DNA of 64,000 nt, taken from positions 620,001 to 684,000 of the forward strand of contig JAHDVF020000903.1 in NCBI GenBank assembly GCA_022606425.2. Direction: 5' to 3'. Below the pieces are notes generated by a model. That model was not told the DNA's origin. It worked only from the letters and a program-made list of their open reading frames with translations, and ran no database searches. How positions within the stretch are numbered: the stretch's first letter is position 1; each line of letters opens with the position of its first letter. Origin of the DNA: Lepidostoma basale (lineage: Eukaryota > Arthropoda > Insecta > Trichoptera > Lepidostomatidae). Below are positions 31,590 through 42,435 of the stretch, in pieces. A program made the position numbers and the translations under genes.

Positions 31590-32320
31590 AAATGATAAAA
31601 GGTGCTCCAGGCTCTCGGATCCCCCTCCCCGGGCGCATATCATAGCTGCCCCACCGACAACTCCTCCGTGCTTGTAAAACAAACTTAGTATAACCGACGG
31701 CAACCGGATAATTCCCATTTAACTTCCGCCTCTAACTTATCGAATAATTTAACTTCACATTTATTCCACTCGACTCATCAATCAAGCGATTCATTTATAC
31801 AAAACAAGCGGCGCCCACTTCCCGCCCTGCTCTGGCGGCGGCGCCCCCAGCGAGCGCGAGCGGGACGGAGAGCCTTTCCGAACTTCTGGCGGAAAAATGA
31901 CTCGGCATTACATAAATCCCCTCGGATGATGAAAAGTGAAGTCTTACAGATAAGACCGGCAAAAACTTACGATGAGAAATGAATCGCGATTTATATTCCG
32001 GCACCCCGCCCCCGAGCGCCGTCCCGCTCGCTCCCGCCCGCAGGCCGCGGGGAAAAAAGATATAAAATATCCTTTCACAGCGGAACATAAATCACCGCCT
32101 TATACTTTTATATGAAATCGCAAAAACTTTTCTGGCGAAGTGAAACGAGATGATGCGTCAGCGGGAAGCGGAGAGGGACGGAAAGCCGAGATGAAATCGG
32201 AAGGAGAAAAGCTTGACATTTATAACTAACCTCATCCGTCTTGGTGCCACCAACATCTATACCCGGCGAGGGCGGGGGCGCGCGGGGCGAGCGGGACGGG
32301 ATCTAGCGAACAATTTTTAT
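31590..32320. other. GC-rich unique island
   Basis: It includes CGGCGGCGGCGCCCCCAGCG, GAGCGCCGTCCCGCTCGCTC and GGCGAGGGCGGGGGCGCGCG. A 97-codon minus ORF and a 79-codon plus ORF look like by-products of GC content. Candidate conserved non-coding DNA. One of the larger islands. Confidence 0.4.
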
Positions 32321-32639
32321 ATTTATGTCCTGACATGGCAGCTCCAAACATTCGCTACCCAAAAGCGCGTGATATCCCGATTTATTGGACTCGCCATTCA
32401 CAAAATATACCTAAGATTGGGTAACATTTTCCATCGAAACATTTTCACATAACACATTTGATTTAAGTTTTTATTATAGTTCATGAATTTATCTGACTGA
32501 TAGTAAGTATAATAATTAAAATAGTACGAATTAAAAAAAAAATATTTATAAAGACTTCATGTAAGTGGATGTGTAATGAATGTTTATTTTAAAATGCCTT
32601 TCAAAAGCATCTATAACTTTTTTGTTTTATGAAAAATAA

Positions 32640-32815
32640 AAACTAACACCAAGGGTTTATATCAATGATAGTAGAATTTATTTTACAATCTTCAATATGA
32701 GCAGAAAATAGCTCATTGTAATGAAGAAGGAATCTGGTCGTGTGCAGGCTTGAACCCAAGTCCACTGGATCAGGTGCCAAGCTTTCTATCCCCTAATCCA
32801 CCACCCGAACAACAC
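32640..32815 (-). mobile_element. tRNA-derived SINE family T
   Basis: On the plus strand ACAATCTTCAATATGAGCAG, then GAATCTGGTCGTGTGCAGGC, TTGAACCCAAGTCCACTGGA and CTAATCCACCACCCGA, in the same order as 26.14-26.31 kb. The B box is partly degenerate. Confidence 0.75.
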
Positions 32816-33083
32816 CATCAATTAACATTTTTTTTTAAATGTAATATCATAAAAAAAAACATATGTTTACGTTTTAAAATCGGTTTTTGATCCATTCATT
32901 CAAAGATATTAAATATTTATTTATTTTATACGTATTAGTAATTAAATAAAGTTTTCTCATATACGTATTTACCTAAATAAACTTTGAATCGTATTATTTA
33001 ATTGTGTGATTTTGTGCATGTTCTGAAAAAAATATAAGTAAATCAACAAAGAAATAAAAAAATTAAAAAAACTAACAGGCAAA

Positions 33084-33176
33084 ACTAACGATATCCAGGA
33101 GGACCACCCAAAAGATGGAGAAACAGTTGGACGCCAGTCTTAGATAATACAGAAGAAGAAAAAATAAAATAAAATA
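33084..33176 (+). mobile_element. LINE family 2 3' tail relic
   Basis: ATATCCAGGAGGACCACCCA, then GGACGCCAGTCTTAGATAAT and an AGAAGAAGAAAAAATA tail. Non-coding. Confidence 0.6.
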
Positions 33177-33189
33177 GATTTATTTGTCA

Positions 33190-33310
33190 TTTTCTTTTTT
33201 ATATACTTTATATATACAACACTAACATTTAAAAAAATTACATACCAGACATGTTTCGGACAACCGGTCCTTCTTCAGTGATACATATTATAAAGATACA
33301 TATTTAAATA
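33190..33310 (-). repeat. Hammerhead family F element, single copy
   Basis: This is a minus-oriented element collinear with the right arm at 21.36-21.44 kb: TATATACAACACTAACATTT on the plus strand beyond the ribozyme. There is no second arm here. Confidence 0.75.
33241..33289 (-). ncRNA. Hammerhead ribozyme motif, family F, with 9-bp stem I
   Basis: On the minus strand stem I pairs nine consecutive positions (33281-33289 with 33241-33249), three of them G-U. The core CTGAAGA is 33274-33280. After A, stem II is GGAC/GTCC with loop CGGTT. GAA is 33257-33259, ACATGT 33251-33256 and the cleavage base C at 33250. This is one of the best supported hammerheads in the window, since stem I is long and not part of any generic motif. 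Confidence 0.85.
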
Positions 33311-33410
33311 TAGAAGAAAATAGATTTATTTTTATTTTTGTGAAATGTATACCTACATCTGTATACGAATCCTGGATTTTCACCTGTGGGTGGTTAATTT
33401 AAATTTTTAA

Positions 33411-33804
33411 TTATATCTCAATAGAGACGAAGAAACAAACTGGAAACTGACTATGGATGATCAAGGTGTTTACAGGACTTATGACCTGTCATTGGTTGGG
33501 TTAAGCGCACGCTTTATGTAATTACAACATTCCCCATTCCACCATTGTTATGATCATGTATGATACATTTTTTGGAAGTTGTATATATACTCCAAATCCA
33601 TACTTATTTTCACGTGGCAGTTCCAGTTAGCCATCTATGTAGATTTGATTGTACTAATTAATCATAACAATGGTGGAATGGGGAATGTTGTAATTACATA
33701 AAGCGTACGCTTAACCCAACCAATGACAGGTCATAAGTCCTGTAAACACCTTGATCATCCATAGTCAGTTTCCAGTTTGTTTCTTCGTCTCTATTGAGAT
33801 ATAA
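33411..33804. mobile_element. TTAA-flanked palindromic MITE, 144-bp arms
   Basis: The left arm 33411-33554 and right arm 33661-33804 are inverted repeats that differ at about one base (GCGCACGC against GCGTACGC). TTAA lies on both sides (33407-33410, 33805-33808). The ends read TTATATCTCAATAGAGACG. The arms relate to 35.97-36.24 kb and 43.96-44.24 kb. No coding capacity. Confidence 0.85.
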
Positions 33805-34029
33805 TTAAAAATGAAAATAGATTTTTTAATATGTGAGAAGGTTTAAATTTGAAATGCATTTTACATAAATATAGTAATCATTCACGCTTTTTTAAACGAA
33901 TAACAATCTTAAAATTTATTCGTCAGTATATAAATTAATATGATTTAAAACCGCCATAAATCTAAATCGATTCACGTCAATGAACAAAGGTGAATGTACC
34001 CGCAATACCTTTATCTGAACAAACAGTGT

Positions 34030-34455
34030 AATTTAAAAAATACACCCCTATCAGTTGGGATGTATACGGCTGTACGTGAGAGAGGAAGGGGCACGGCACA
34101 AAAAAATGTATAACACAATCTTCCCCTCGCACCTGAAAACTGAAAGAAAAGCTATAAACCTTTCCATTCCCTAACATATCTCCTCGCACGTACCGCGGGG
34201 GAGGTGTAACGACTCCGGCAATCTGCGGTCCATATTTTCCACTTTATGTGTGACAGTTGAGGTAATATCGGGGTTCCTTCTGCACTCTGATTGGACGAAA
34301 AATAAACATTAAAGAAAGGAACAGCCTGGCGGGAGATGGCGCTGAGATATGGTTCGCCCCCGCCATATTGCCGTGGAAAATTCCACAGATATTGTATGAA
34401 GGTGTGGCGAGAGCAAGGGACGGCACCATTGAAACTTTCGTATAATATCATCCTT
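34030..34455. other. GC-richer unique island
   Basis: It includes CTCGCACGTACCGCGGGGGA, GCGGGAGATGGCGCTGAG and CCGCCATATTGCCGTGG. Overlapping minus ORFs (99 and 61 codons) lack a signature. Candidate conserved non-coding DNA. Confidence 0.35.
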
Positions 34456-34984
34456 TAGCCTTTTCTTTTGTGGGTGTTTTCACGAGTCCATATTATTATT
34501 TTCATGTCTTACATGGAATCGAAGGAAAACACACCATTTGAGATCAAGATAAGTCAAAAAGGTGTCTTCTCGATACCGTAATTATTATGTTTTTTCCTGA
34601 TTCTTCAAGTTACGTAAATCTCATTGCTATCAGTCTAAGTTTATTTTCAGATAAAATTAAAGTGTTATAGAAATCACATTTTAAAACTCATGTATTCTTC
34701 TGTATTGTCCTGTTAGGCTATTCCATTTTGCCGAATATCCGTGCATCTGGTAACATTGATAAAAAGAGCTTAGAAACTGCTGAACATGATTCCTAAGTTC
34801 GGATATAAATATTAATTTATTAAGCATTGATTAATTTAAATAAATAATTTCAATTTAAATAAGCTCACATTATGATTATTACCATAGACTATTAAAGCAA
34901 ATATAACCTTCATATTTTATACATGTCATAATTAATTTTTAAAATAAAAAATTTTTTTTTGGCTCTTGCGTAGGTATATCCGTG

Positions 34985-35120
34985 TAACTTGTCTTCCTCA
35001 ACCGAAGTTTCGGAGATCATTATAGTTTTCATCTTCAGAGTAGTATATGAACTACCCTATAACTACCCTGAGGATGGATAGTGCAACGATCTCCTTAACA
35101 TCGGTCGAAATAAAAAGATG
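34985..35120. repeat. Hammerhead-like inverted pair with UUCG stem III
   Basis: On the minus strand (about 34995-35040) the core CTGAAGA is followed by a partly paired stem II ending GATCTCC, GAA, then AC-TTCG-GT. This would close stem III with a C(UUCG)G tetraloop. On the plus strand (35069-35106) the core is CTGAGGA with GGA/TCC stem II, but GAA has become TTA. Stem I is weak in both. Probably relics of a further family. Confidence 0.45.
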
Positions 35121-35309
35121 ACAAAAATGTATTGCTGATTGAAAATCTACACATTTTTCAACTATATTTGAATTAACATGCTTGGCGTAATGGGTTATCT
35201 GATTGATTTAAGTTTTATTTTATTAATAGAAGTTGTTATTTATAGATACAGACAAAACATAAAACACACACATTAAAATGCGTTACTTGCTGTCCAAAAG
35301 CATTACAGA

Positions 35310-35655
35310 TTCAACAGGGGGACCGAACAGGCCATAAACGATACCAAAATCAGAGAGCGCCATCTGTCACGGGGCGCTTAAACTGCTCATCCCGAATAAA
35401 ATCTTTTATCTCCATAGACAAAAAATAAGACAAATTGGCGCGAGTGTGAATAATTTCCTTACAAATTTATTAGAGATGATTTTGCGGGCGACGCGGCCCC
35501 CTCGCGAGGGGAGACTGCGAGTGGGTATCACTTTCACCAATTTCACGCTACGGAGATATTTACCGTTACCCCTCTGAAGGTTATGAACGGATTTTCTTAT
35601 TAATTTTATTCACTGGGCGTTTGTGCTGCATTTGTTTCCTATAAGGGGCACCTAT
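35310..35655. other. GC-richer unique island
   Basis: It includes GAGAGCGCCATCTGTCACGG, GCGGGCGACGCGGCCCCCTC and TTTATTCACTGGGCG. No gene is recognised. Candidate conserved non-coding DNA. Confidence 0.35.
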
Positions 35656-35829
35656 TTATTTTCATGTAAATATGAATGGGTACGACATGCATTTATCCAC
35701 AGATAAAACCACATTTTAAATATAACATATTTATGGTTTCTTGGACTATCATTTAAAACTTCATAATAATCGTTTGATCACGCTGCGTGGGAAGACGGTG
35801 GAATCGTTGGTTGGATTGTCGGATAAAAG

Positions 35830-35966
35830 GATCTGTAATTGTTGGATGTTGGACCTGAGGTGTTAAAGTCCAGGCCTAAGGATTGGCTCAGCTGGAAAAA
35901 CTCTTTGGAGGCGGCCGAGGTCTACCCAGGATTGTACAGCCAGAGAGAAGAAGAAAGATTACACCT
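35830..35966 (+). pseudogene. LINE reverse transcriptase terminal relic
   Basis: One frame gives WKNSLEAAEVYPGL then a frame with stops and an AGAGAAGAAGAAAG tail. A W...A...PGL ending followed by a stop is common at the C-terminus of Jockey/L2-type LINEs. Short and tentative. Confidence 0.4.
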
Positions 35967-36238
35967 ATTCTTACACCTATTCTTAACAGATGGCGTTAGT
36001 GTAGATTGAACTAATAACATGTTAAGTGTGGTGCAACGTAGTAGCATATATACAACTTCCAAAAAATTGTCAGACGTGGTGTGTTCGTAAGAAAGGCGGT
36101 ATGGAGAATGTTGTTAACATAAAGCGATCGCTTAACCCAACCAATTACAGGTCATAAATCCTGTAACGCTTCGACCACCATATTATGTTTCCAAAAAAGA
36201 AATTTACATCTTCGTCTCTATTGAGATACAATCAATCC
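35967..36238 (-). mobile_element. TTAA MITE, asymmetric copy
   Basis: It matches 43.96-44.24 kb in reverse: CATCTTCGTCTCTATTGAGA and AATCAATCC at the right end, with TTAA at 36239-36242. The left end has ACAGATGGCGTTAGTGTAGA. The left terminus is unclear because a LINE tail abuts it. Confidence 0.7.
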
Positions 36239-36292
36239 TTAAAGAAAGATTAAAGTTTAACAATTAATAATTTTATTTTATTAATATTTAAA

Positions 36293-36412
36293 TGGTGGTC
36301 TAGGGGAGAGAACGCTCGGTTTCTGACCATGGGTACTTAGGTTCAATCCTAGACCTAGTTCTTTCTTCATAATAATGATCTATTATTTTTAACCAAATTA
36401 GGTATTTTATAA
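36293..36412 (+). mobile_element. tRNA-derived SINE family T
   Basis: The A box TGGTCTAGGGG is at 36296-36306 and the B box GGTTCAATCCT at 36340-36350. TTCTTTCTTCATAATAATGA follows. This copy has the clearest pol III boxes of family T. Confidence 0.75.
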
Positions 36413-36719
36413 CAATTCTTGTACTATTGATAGTAGTATTTGTTTATTTTCATTACAACAGTATTCTTGAAGATTTATTACATTGCATACAAGTAACTAG
36501 TTTAGACATTTGAGAATGCCCCAGTAAGATAAAACATTATATTATTAATTTAGTAATCAAATCTGAGTTTTGATATATATCTAGGCTTCTCATAAACTGA
36601 TAAAAAAAATATTGTGATAAAAAAGTTATTCACAATAAAATAAATTAGGTTATATGGTAAAAACAACAAATGCTGGGTGAGTTTAAAAATCAGTATTATA
36701 ATCCTCCCAAAATTTTAAC

Positions 36720-37070
36720 GTAGATTCTGTCACTCTTTTATCTCACCAAAACATTGAGCAACAGAAAATCCTGATCGATTAGCGCGAAAGAAAATGAAAT
36801 TTCCTTCTGAGCACATATTTTAAATCCTGAATAAATTTGATCACCAACCCCCGCGGAGCCAGAGGGTGTTTTGCGACACCAAGAAAAAAATTAAACGCGC
36901 GTTTACCCCCGACACTGTTTCCCTAAGCAAATAAGGGGATGGTTATGAACCGAAAAATGTCCCGAACGGATCCATCAAAGGACTTAGGACCCTCCTCCGC
37001 TTCAATCTGGCACTTAGTCCTTTCATTTATTAGGGACGATGTATGATAGTACAGACCGGTTCATAAATAA
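36720..37070. other. Moderate-GC unique island
   Basis: It includes CCCCGCGGAGCCAGAGGGTG, CGCGCGTTTACCCCCG and GGACTTAGGACCCTCCTCCG. No ORF of note. Candidate conserved non-coding DNA. Confidence 0.35.
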
Positions 37071-37079
37071 AGCAGAATA

Positions 37080-38095
37080 TGGTAAATAAAATAGTGAACA
37101 TGAGTATTCGTTTTAGGGCTGCCTGGTGGATGGACACTCTTTTATATTCATGTAAGAGTACCTATCATTTATTTATTTAAACATTCCTTTTAGACTCGAA
37201 TCTACGGAATATATTTTATTTTATTTTGTAATTATTTAAATATCTATTTTAAATACTTTTAGTGCCTAATTATATAACAATGAAAAGTTAATATTAGTGA
37301 AATCAAAGTTTTCATGTTATCACATATAGCATTATACTCAAAAGTTAGAATAATAAAAAAAAACTAATAACTGTTTAGTTCCGTCAAAAGCAATCATTTT
37401 AAGTTATAAATTATACATTTTTAAACGTTTATTGAACATGATTTTGAGGTTAGCGACTGGTTTTTCATTGTAAGCGAGTGCAAGCAAAGTTAGTGCCTCT
37501 TGACAAAGTTCGATGGCACGTGAAAACGGTCAACATTTTTTATAAATAAAAATGTAATAATTTTTACACCTGAAAAAATAATAATTCAAAAATATTACAA
37601 CGGGATTTCAATACTTTTAATACAAATTTATGGCAATATTTTTTTTATTCTTAAACAGGAAATAATAGCATTAAAAGTGTAGTTAACATAACCTTTTAAA
37701 AAATATATAAAATTGTTAACTATTTTATTTTATTGCCACCAAGAATATATTGGTATTAAATCGAAAAATTGTTAATTTGGGTGTTGAACAGTTTTGCAAG
37801 AACATTTATTTTACTTCCTTATGAAGTATTTAATTTGTGGTGTGGTATTATTGAAAATCATTTAAATATACTTTCTATTGGGTTTTTTCGCCATTTTACT
37901 TTAATGTTATCAAACCAACCGGTTTTGCTTCGGTCAGAGCGTTGTATTCTACAGTTATTAATTTCTACGAAGGCATTGAAAATAATTAAATGTGAAAATA
38001 ACGAATATGGGTACACACAAGTATAGCCACATGTGCTGTAAAATTTATTGCGAAAAACGTTAAAAAATAAGATAAAATGAAACAATCACATTTCA
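37080..38095. other. AT-rich DNA, no gene seen
   Basis: An 85-codon plus ORF at 37769-38026 is antisense to a 75-codon one, and neither shows a signature. I see no repeat match except low-complexity A/T. Confidence 0.3.
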
Positions 38096-38097
38096 GA

Positions 38098-38402
38098 GTA
38101 ATAAAATTTCCATTTTTCGACAGTTTTTCAACGCTGTTCCCTCAGATGAGCGCTAATGCGGACAACCCTAGCTACGCTCCCTTTTTTGCAGATCTCCGCT
38201 CGGTCCTCCAGCGCTGCTCACCGTATTATAGGGGTGGGCGGCCGGTATTATGACACGGGAAGTGATTAATAGTGAACGGGTCCCCCATAATGCTTTTAGT
38301 GGCGCGGGTCACTGCCTATTGCCGGTGTCTTTGTTCTCCGTTACATTAGCATGCCACTTGTTTTCATCGAATGGGAGAAGACGATTTATTACGCCAATAA
38401 TG
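38098..38402. other. GC-richer unique island
   Basis: It includes AGATGAGCGCTAATGCGGAC, GGGCGGCCGGTATTATGAC and ACTGCCTATTGCCGGTGTC. Candidate conserved non-coding DNA. Confidence 0.35.
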
Positions 38403-38419
38403 CCAAATGTTTTCTATTC

Positions 38420-38625
38420 GAAATTTTTGGAAAAATTTGAATTAAATACAAAATTAAAATTTTATGTTTTTTTTTTTGTTTCAATCCTAGGAATGAGTTT
38501 ACTAATAGATATTTATGTATTAAATTTGATAATGCCTTAGAAGGGCGAAACATGTCTTTCCATCTAAAATATAATAAAACTCCTAGAAGAAAGACGTTTT
38601 CATTCATATTAATTAGAGAATATAT
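38420..38625. repeat. F1-family copy
   Basis: The right arm TTTGATAATGCCTTAGAAGG, GCGAAACATGTCTTTCCATC and CTCCTAGAAGAAAGACG is well kept. The left arm is absent or decayed. Confidence 0.6.
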
Positions 38626-38929
38626 AATATAAAAGAAAAAATATTAACACAAAACCCATGAAAACCAAAACTTAAATTTTTATAAACTATTTTATTCGTC
38701 TGTGTCAACAAGTGCACCATCTAAAATGAACATTATGTGTTAATATATTTTTATTTTGTTATTTTATTTTATTTTATATCATTGTATTTTATATGATTTG
38801 TTTTAGATTATTTTGTGGATGTTGGATGATCGAAGTGTGCGTGAGAGATGCCTATTGGTGGCGATGAGGTTCGCAACCCATCTCACCTCGTCTCCCGCGG
38901 AGCGAAAAGAGAAGGATGGAGTGCCACAT

Positions 38930-39001
38930 CGGTTAAAATGTGACAGTCCATTATTTCTGCCTACCGTTTCGGGGAGACGGCGGGATGGTTAGTTAGTTTT
39001 T
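38930..39001 (+). mobile_element. RTE-type LINE 3' end
   Basis: TGACAGTCCATTATTTCTGC, CTACCGTTTCGGGGAGACGG and GTTAGTTAG tail. The DNA before it (38820-38930) is GC-richer, has no RTE match and is not assigned. Confidence 0.7.
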
Positions 39002-39109
39002 TTTTTAATCTTTATTTGGCAGGAATTTTTTTATTTGCGTTTTCAAAATGCACAAATAAATGCGTATTTTAAGTTCAAATTTACGGGTTTTTCACAACTT
39101 CAAGTACCG

Positions 39110-39385
39110 ACATTATTAGCATGTTAATCAATCCGTCGGCAGTACAGCTTCATTTGCCATTACAAAGACGTCCAATCCCATTATAGTGCGCCGTTAATAA
39201 CAAAGCGCACTCAAAGGCCTGACCGCTTACACCCAGCATGGGCTCACGGCGGCGGGCGCCGGGACGCGCTCGCACGGTTGGAAATCTACGTGATCCATAG
39301 TGGTTGTAGATTACGTTTGAGCGGAGATCAGTGCACCGGGCGCTGCAGACGCAGAACCAAACTGGACTCTCTTCCAAATAACAGA
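39110..39385. other. GC-richer unique island
   Basis: It includes ACGGCGGCGGGCGCCGGGAC and AGCGGAGATCAGTGCACCGG. A 75-codon minus ORF is unsupported. Candidate conserved non-coding DNA. Confidence 0.35.
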
Positions 39386-39828
39386 ATTAATAAAATATAT
39401 AATACATGAGAGTATTAGTTGCAAACCTGGCAAACTCCATCATTAGATGTTTTGAGTAAATCGCAAAAAAACTGATACGCTAATAAAATGCGCTTTTTTA
39501 CGTTATTTATTTTTTTCATCTCAACCAGTTAGTATTTTAAAAGTAATCAGCCATGAAATAATCATCATTATGTTGATAATTAAAGTAAAATAATGATTTC
39601 ATTTTGGAGTTTGCCAGCTTTGCAACACTCAAGTGGAGGTTGCTATGTTTACAACAAACCCTATATTTTAATAGCAAAATTCTTCAGAATGAAGCCGAAT
39701 TCGAAACTGAAAATCAATCAAAGTTGTGTGCAAATGTATTATGAATAAGAGCCAATTCATATTACACTTTTGATTGTTGGTGGAGTTTGCCGTGTTTGCA
39801 AATAATACCCTCACATATTGGAGATGAC

Positions 39829-40249
39829 GTTCATACAATGTATGTGAACGTCATTTGCTATGCATACGATGCCGCATTAATAACGGAGTCTGAAAATGAC
39901 TTGCAAAGAATGTTGTACAAATTCCACACAGTATCGCAAAGACAAATATGGCTGTATCAGTCAACAAAACAAAAAGTCTTACTATTTCTAGGCAACCTCC
40001 AAGATGTAAGCTGACTGTTGATGATACATATATCTGTGGAGCAAGTAATAAATTTCAGATATTTGGGAGTAGAGATCTGCAGCCATAATGACATTTTAAC
40101 CGAAGTACGAGAACAAGTCAGTTAAGCCTCTGCCGCGTCAGGATGTCTGAAGAATCTGGTCTGGAAGAACAAGCACATGCGTATCGACAGCAAGATCAGA
40201 ATTTATAAAACATGCGTGAGACATATCATGACGTACTCTGTAGAGACGT
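39829..40249 (+). pseudogene. LINE family 2 reverse transcriptase fragment
   Basis: The plus strand reads NVICYAYDAALITESENDLQ, then RMLYKFHTVSQRQIW and later KNKHMRIDSKIRIYKTCVRH with frame breaks. It is collinear with 60.95-61.4 kb. The catalytic YADD is YAYD here, so the polymerase would be dead. It ends abruptly at 40249 after GTAGAGACG, where the hammerhead element begins. Confidence 0.8.
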
Positions 40250-40406
40250 GACCGTGTAACACCTGATGATGTCAACATGGGTTGATGAAACAGCTATCGT
40301 GTAAAATAAAATACAATTGTGATACAAAAACAAAGTTATTTAATTTAACCGTTTAAAATGTAAAGGTATCATAGTGTTTCGGCCAAAACAATGGACTATT
40401 TAATGA
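40250..40406 (+). repeat. Hammerhead family G element
   Basis: From the hammerhead, the copy runs through ACAATTGTGATACAAAAACA, GTATCATAGTGTTTCGGCCA and ACAATGGACTATTTAAT. The same 3' stretch follows the 48.5-kb hammerhead and ends at the same place, so both copies begin at the ribozyme and end near GGACTATTTAAT. Confidence 0.75.
40259..40302 (+). ncRNA. Hammerhead ribozyme motif, family G
   Basis: Stem I ACAC (40259-40262) pairs with GTGT (40299-40302). The core CTGATGA is 40263-40269. Stem II GTCAAC (40271-40276) pairs with GTTGAT (40281-40286), one G-U, loop ATGG. GAA is 40287-40289. Stem III ACAGCTAT (40290-40297) is a one-base variant of the ACAGCTGT palindrome. The cleavage base is C40298. 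All conserved core positions are present. Confidence 0.85.
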
Positions 40407-40439
40407 ATACATTTCATCAACCTTTTGAACATTTTTTCA

Positions 40440-40770
40440 TCAATACGAAAAAGCGATCACGCTCAGAAGTTTGTTTGCCCTCCCCACCAATCACTTAACA
40501 CCAGCCTTCAATTGTTTAACGTGTATTTATTTAAATTGAACCAATAACTAATGTTAGTTAAAGCAGTTTCACAGCGCGCTTCACTAGCCTCATCCAGCCC
40601 GCGTGTCGCCGATACAGTACCATCAATACCGACGACACGCCCAAATGGCATTCAATTATGACACAGGAGCGAGTGGCCGGCCTTAATGCTCATTAGAATT
40701 ACATGGGCAGCGGTCGGCTGGGACCACCGACCGGCCGCCTGCGCCTGCAGACTGCGGTACAGGTGCCATC
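40440..40770. other. GC-richer unique island
   Basis: It includes CCAGCCCGCGTGTCGCCGAT, CCGACCGGCCGCCTGCGCCT and TGACACAGGAGCGAGTGG. Candidate conserved non-coding DNA. Confidence 0.35.
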
Positions 40771-40991
40771 TCATTCGCTGCGAATCTCCACCTATTTCGG
40801 TTTCCAATAACATATAATAAATCTAAAGGGAAACTAAAAAGCAAAGTAAATCTACCAAATTCATAATACTTCATTGCTAATACTATATGAATTCTTAACG
40901 ACTTAAAACGTTTCGATCTGCATCAAAATTGGTTTGAGGGTGGTAAAAAATTTTCCTATTCTTAACCCTTAATTTAGCGCTAGAAAACTGA

Positions 40992-41062
40992 TAAACTAAC
41001 TAACTAACTAACATCACACCGAAGGTGTAGGCAGAACGAATGGACTGCCACACTTTATTGTT
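40992..41062 (-). mobile_element. RTE-type LINE 3' end
   Basis: CTAA repeats, then CATCACACCGAAGGTGTAGG and GAATGGACTGCCACACT. Only about 70 bp is present. Confidence 0.7.
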
Positions 41063-41349
41063 AAATGATATTGTTTTCAATGGAGAAGTGGAAAAATATA
41101 CACTAATTTATAATATACACACATCTATTACCAATTACTGAATTGTTATTATATTATTTTTATTCCATTGGCTAATATGTTCATTTGATTTATTACCTAA
41201 CTAATATAATATCAAGTGGAAAATATTTTCCTTAGGTCTAATTCATACAATATTTTTAATTATAATATAATTGAATTACACTGAACATACTTGTGATGAA
41301 TAAAAAGAACCTTATTTGCATAAAGGAAAAACTCAACATTATTTTTAAA

Positions 41350-41466
41350 CTAACTAGCAAAATAACCATCATCCCCGAAGGGGTAGGCAGAAGGAATGGA
41401 CTGCCATACTTTTCTTTCCAAACATACTTCTCTCGCTTTTTCAACATTCATACATCGTGTCATGCT
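41350..41466 (-). mobile_element. RTE-type LINE 3' end
   Basis: ACCATCATCCCCGAAGGGGT, GGAATGGACTGCCATACTTT and CAACATTCATACATCGTGTC. The tail of CTAA units is short. Confidence 0.7.
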
Positions 41467-41473
41467 TTAATGG

Positions 41474-41537
41474 ATAAACATAATGTAAATAGAGTGCAGT
41501 TACAAGAGATGTCTTCCTCTATTTACATTATGTTTAT
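41474..41537. other. 21-bp perfect hairpin
   Basis: 41474-41494 and 41517-41537 are perfect reverse complements (ATAAACATAATGTAAATAGA plus G against its complement), with a 22-nt loop. It begins 8 bp after an RTE 5' junction. The size is miRNA-like, but perfect pairing and A/T richness are also compatible with a young inverted duplication. Confidence 0.75.
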
Positions 41538-41559
41538 TCCACTTAAAATAGTTAATCAA

Positions 41560-42170
41560 TGTGCTTTTAATATATTATGACCTGATTCATTTTATTCAAT
41601 TCATTTTAAAAATAATATTTCCGTTTAAAAATATCCATCAAACATTTTTTTCTAATCGTACATCTCTTGGAGCCTTTCTATCGAACCTTTCTTTGACATT
41701 TTAAAGCAAAATTTAATACTTCACTCTGTTATATTATACTTCGCTCGATTATAATTAAAATCGCAGTGTAAATTATGATGTGTTCGGCAATACTAGCGAT
41801 GAAACTGCACTATTGGTCATTATTCCATTTTCAGTGATAATTTACTCTCAACCACAAAAATGATACATATGTTGTACGTGATAGAAATAGAAAAACATTT
41901 AAGTAAATAATATTATATTACGTCAGATAATGTAACCTCATGAATTCTTTCATCTCCACTCTTAAATAGAAACGAAAATAAAATGTTTTAGGTTTGCAAT
42001 AGAAATCGTAATATATCTAGATTATTGGAGAAACGTATAGAACTGATTTAGTCAGAATGAGAATAACACTAATGAATATACGTTACCTTTTTCCTTTTAC
42101 TCCAGCTTAAATCCCTTTCTATTCATTTCGTGTTTTCTCACAACTGGGCGAATATAATTTTATCACTTCA
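41560..42170. other. AT-rich DNA, no gene seen
   Basis: Nothing is recognised on either strand. Confidence 0.3.
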
Positions 42171-42435
42171 ATTCCATTTGATAGGTTTCCGATGATTTGA
42201 TTTACTACAAACAGCGATTGGGGCTTGTGTAAGCAATCTATTCCAGATAAGTTGGTCCAGTAGGTATTGCGGAGCCTGGGGCATTAGTACGGAGCGAGAT
42301 TACTTAGACCGCAGCACCCATCATAAGCCTGGACCAAAAACGACCAGTTCTCCATTAACAGATCTACGAAACTAGATTCCGCGTTCTGCCGGATAATACA
42401 ATTACTGTTTACTTGCGCTGTGTTTGTTTCTCGTA
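42170..42435. other. Moderate-GC unique island
   Basis: It includes GTAGGTATTGCGGAGCCTGG and CCGCAGCACCCATCATAAGC. Candidate conserved non-coding DNA. Confidence 0.35.

Noticed and set aside
41474..41537. Known microRNA
   Set aside because: The arms match no conserved insect miRNA that I recall, and perfect pairing suggests a recent duplication.
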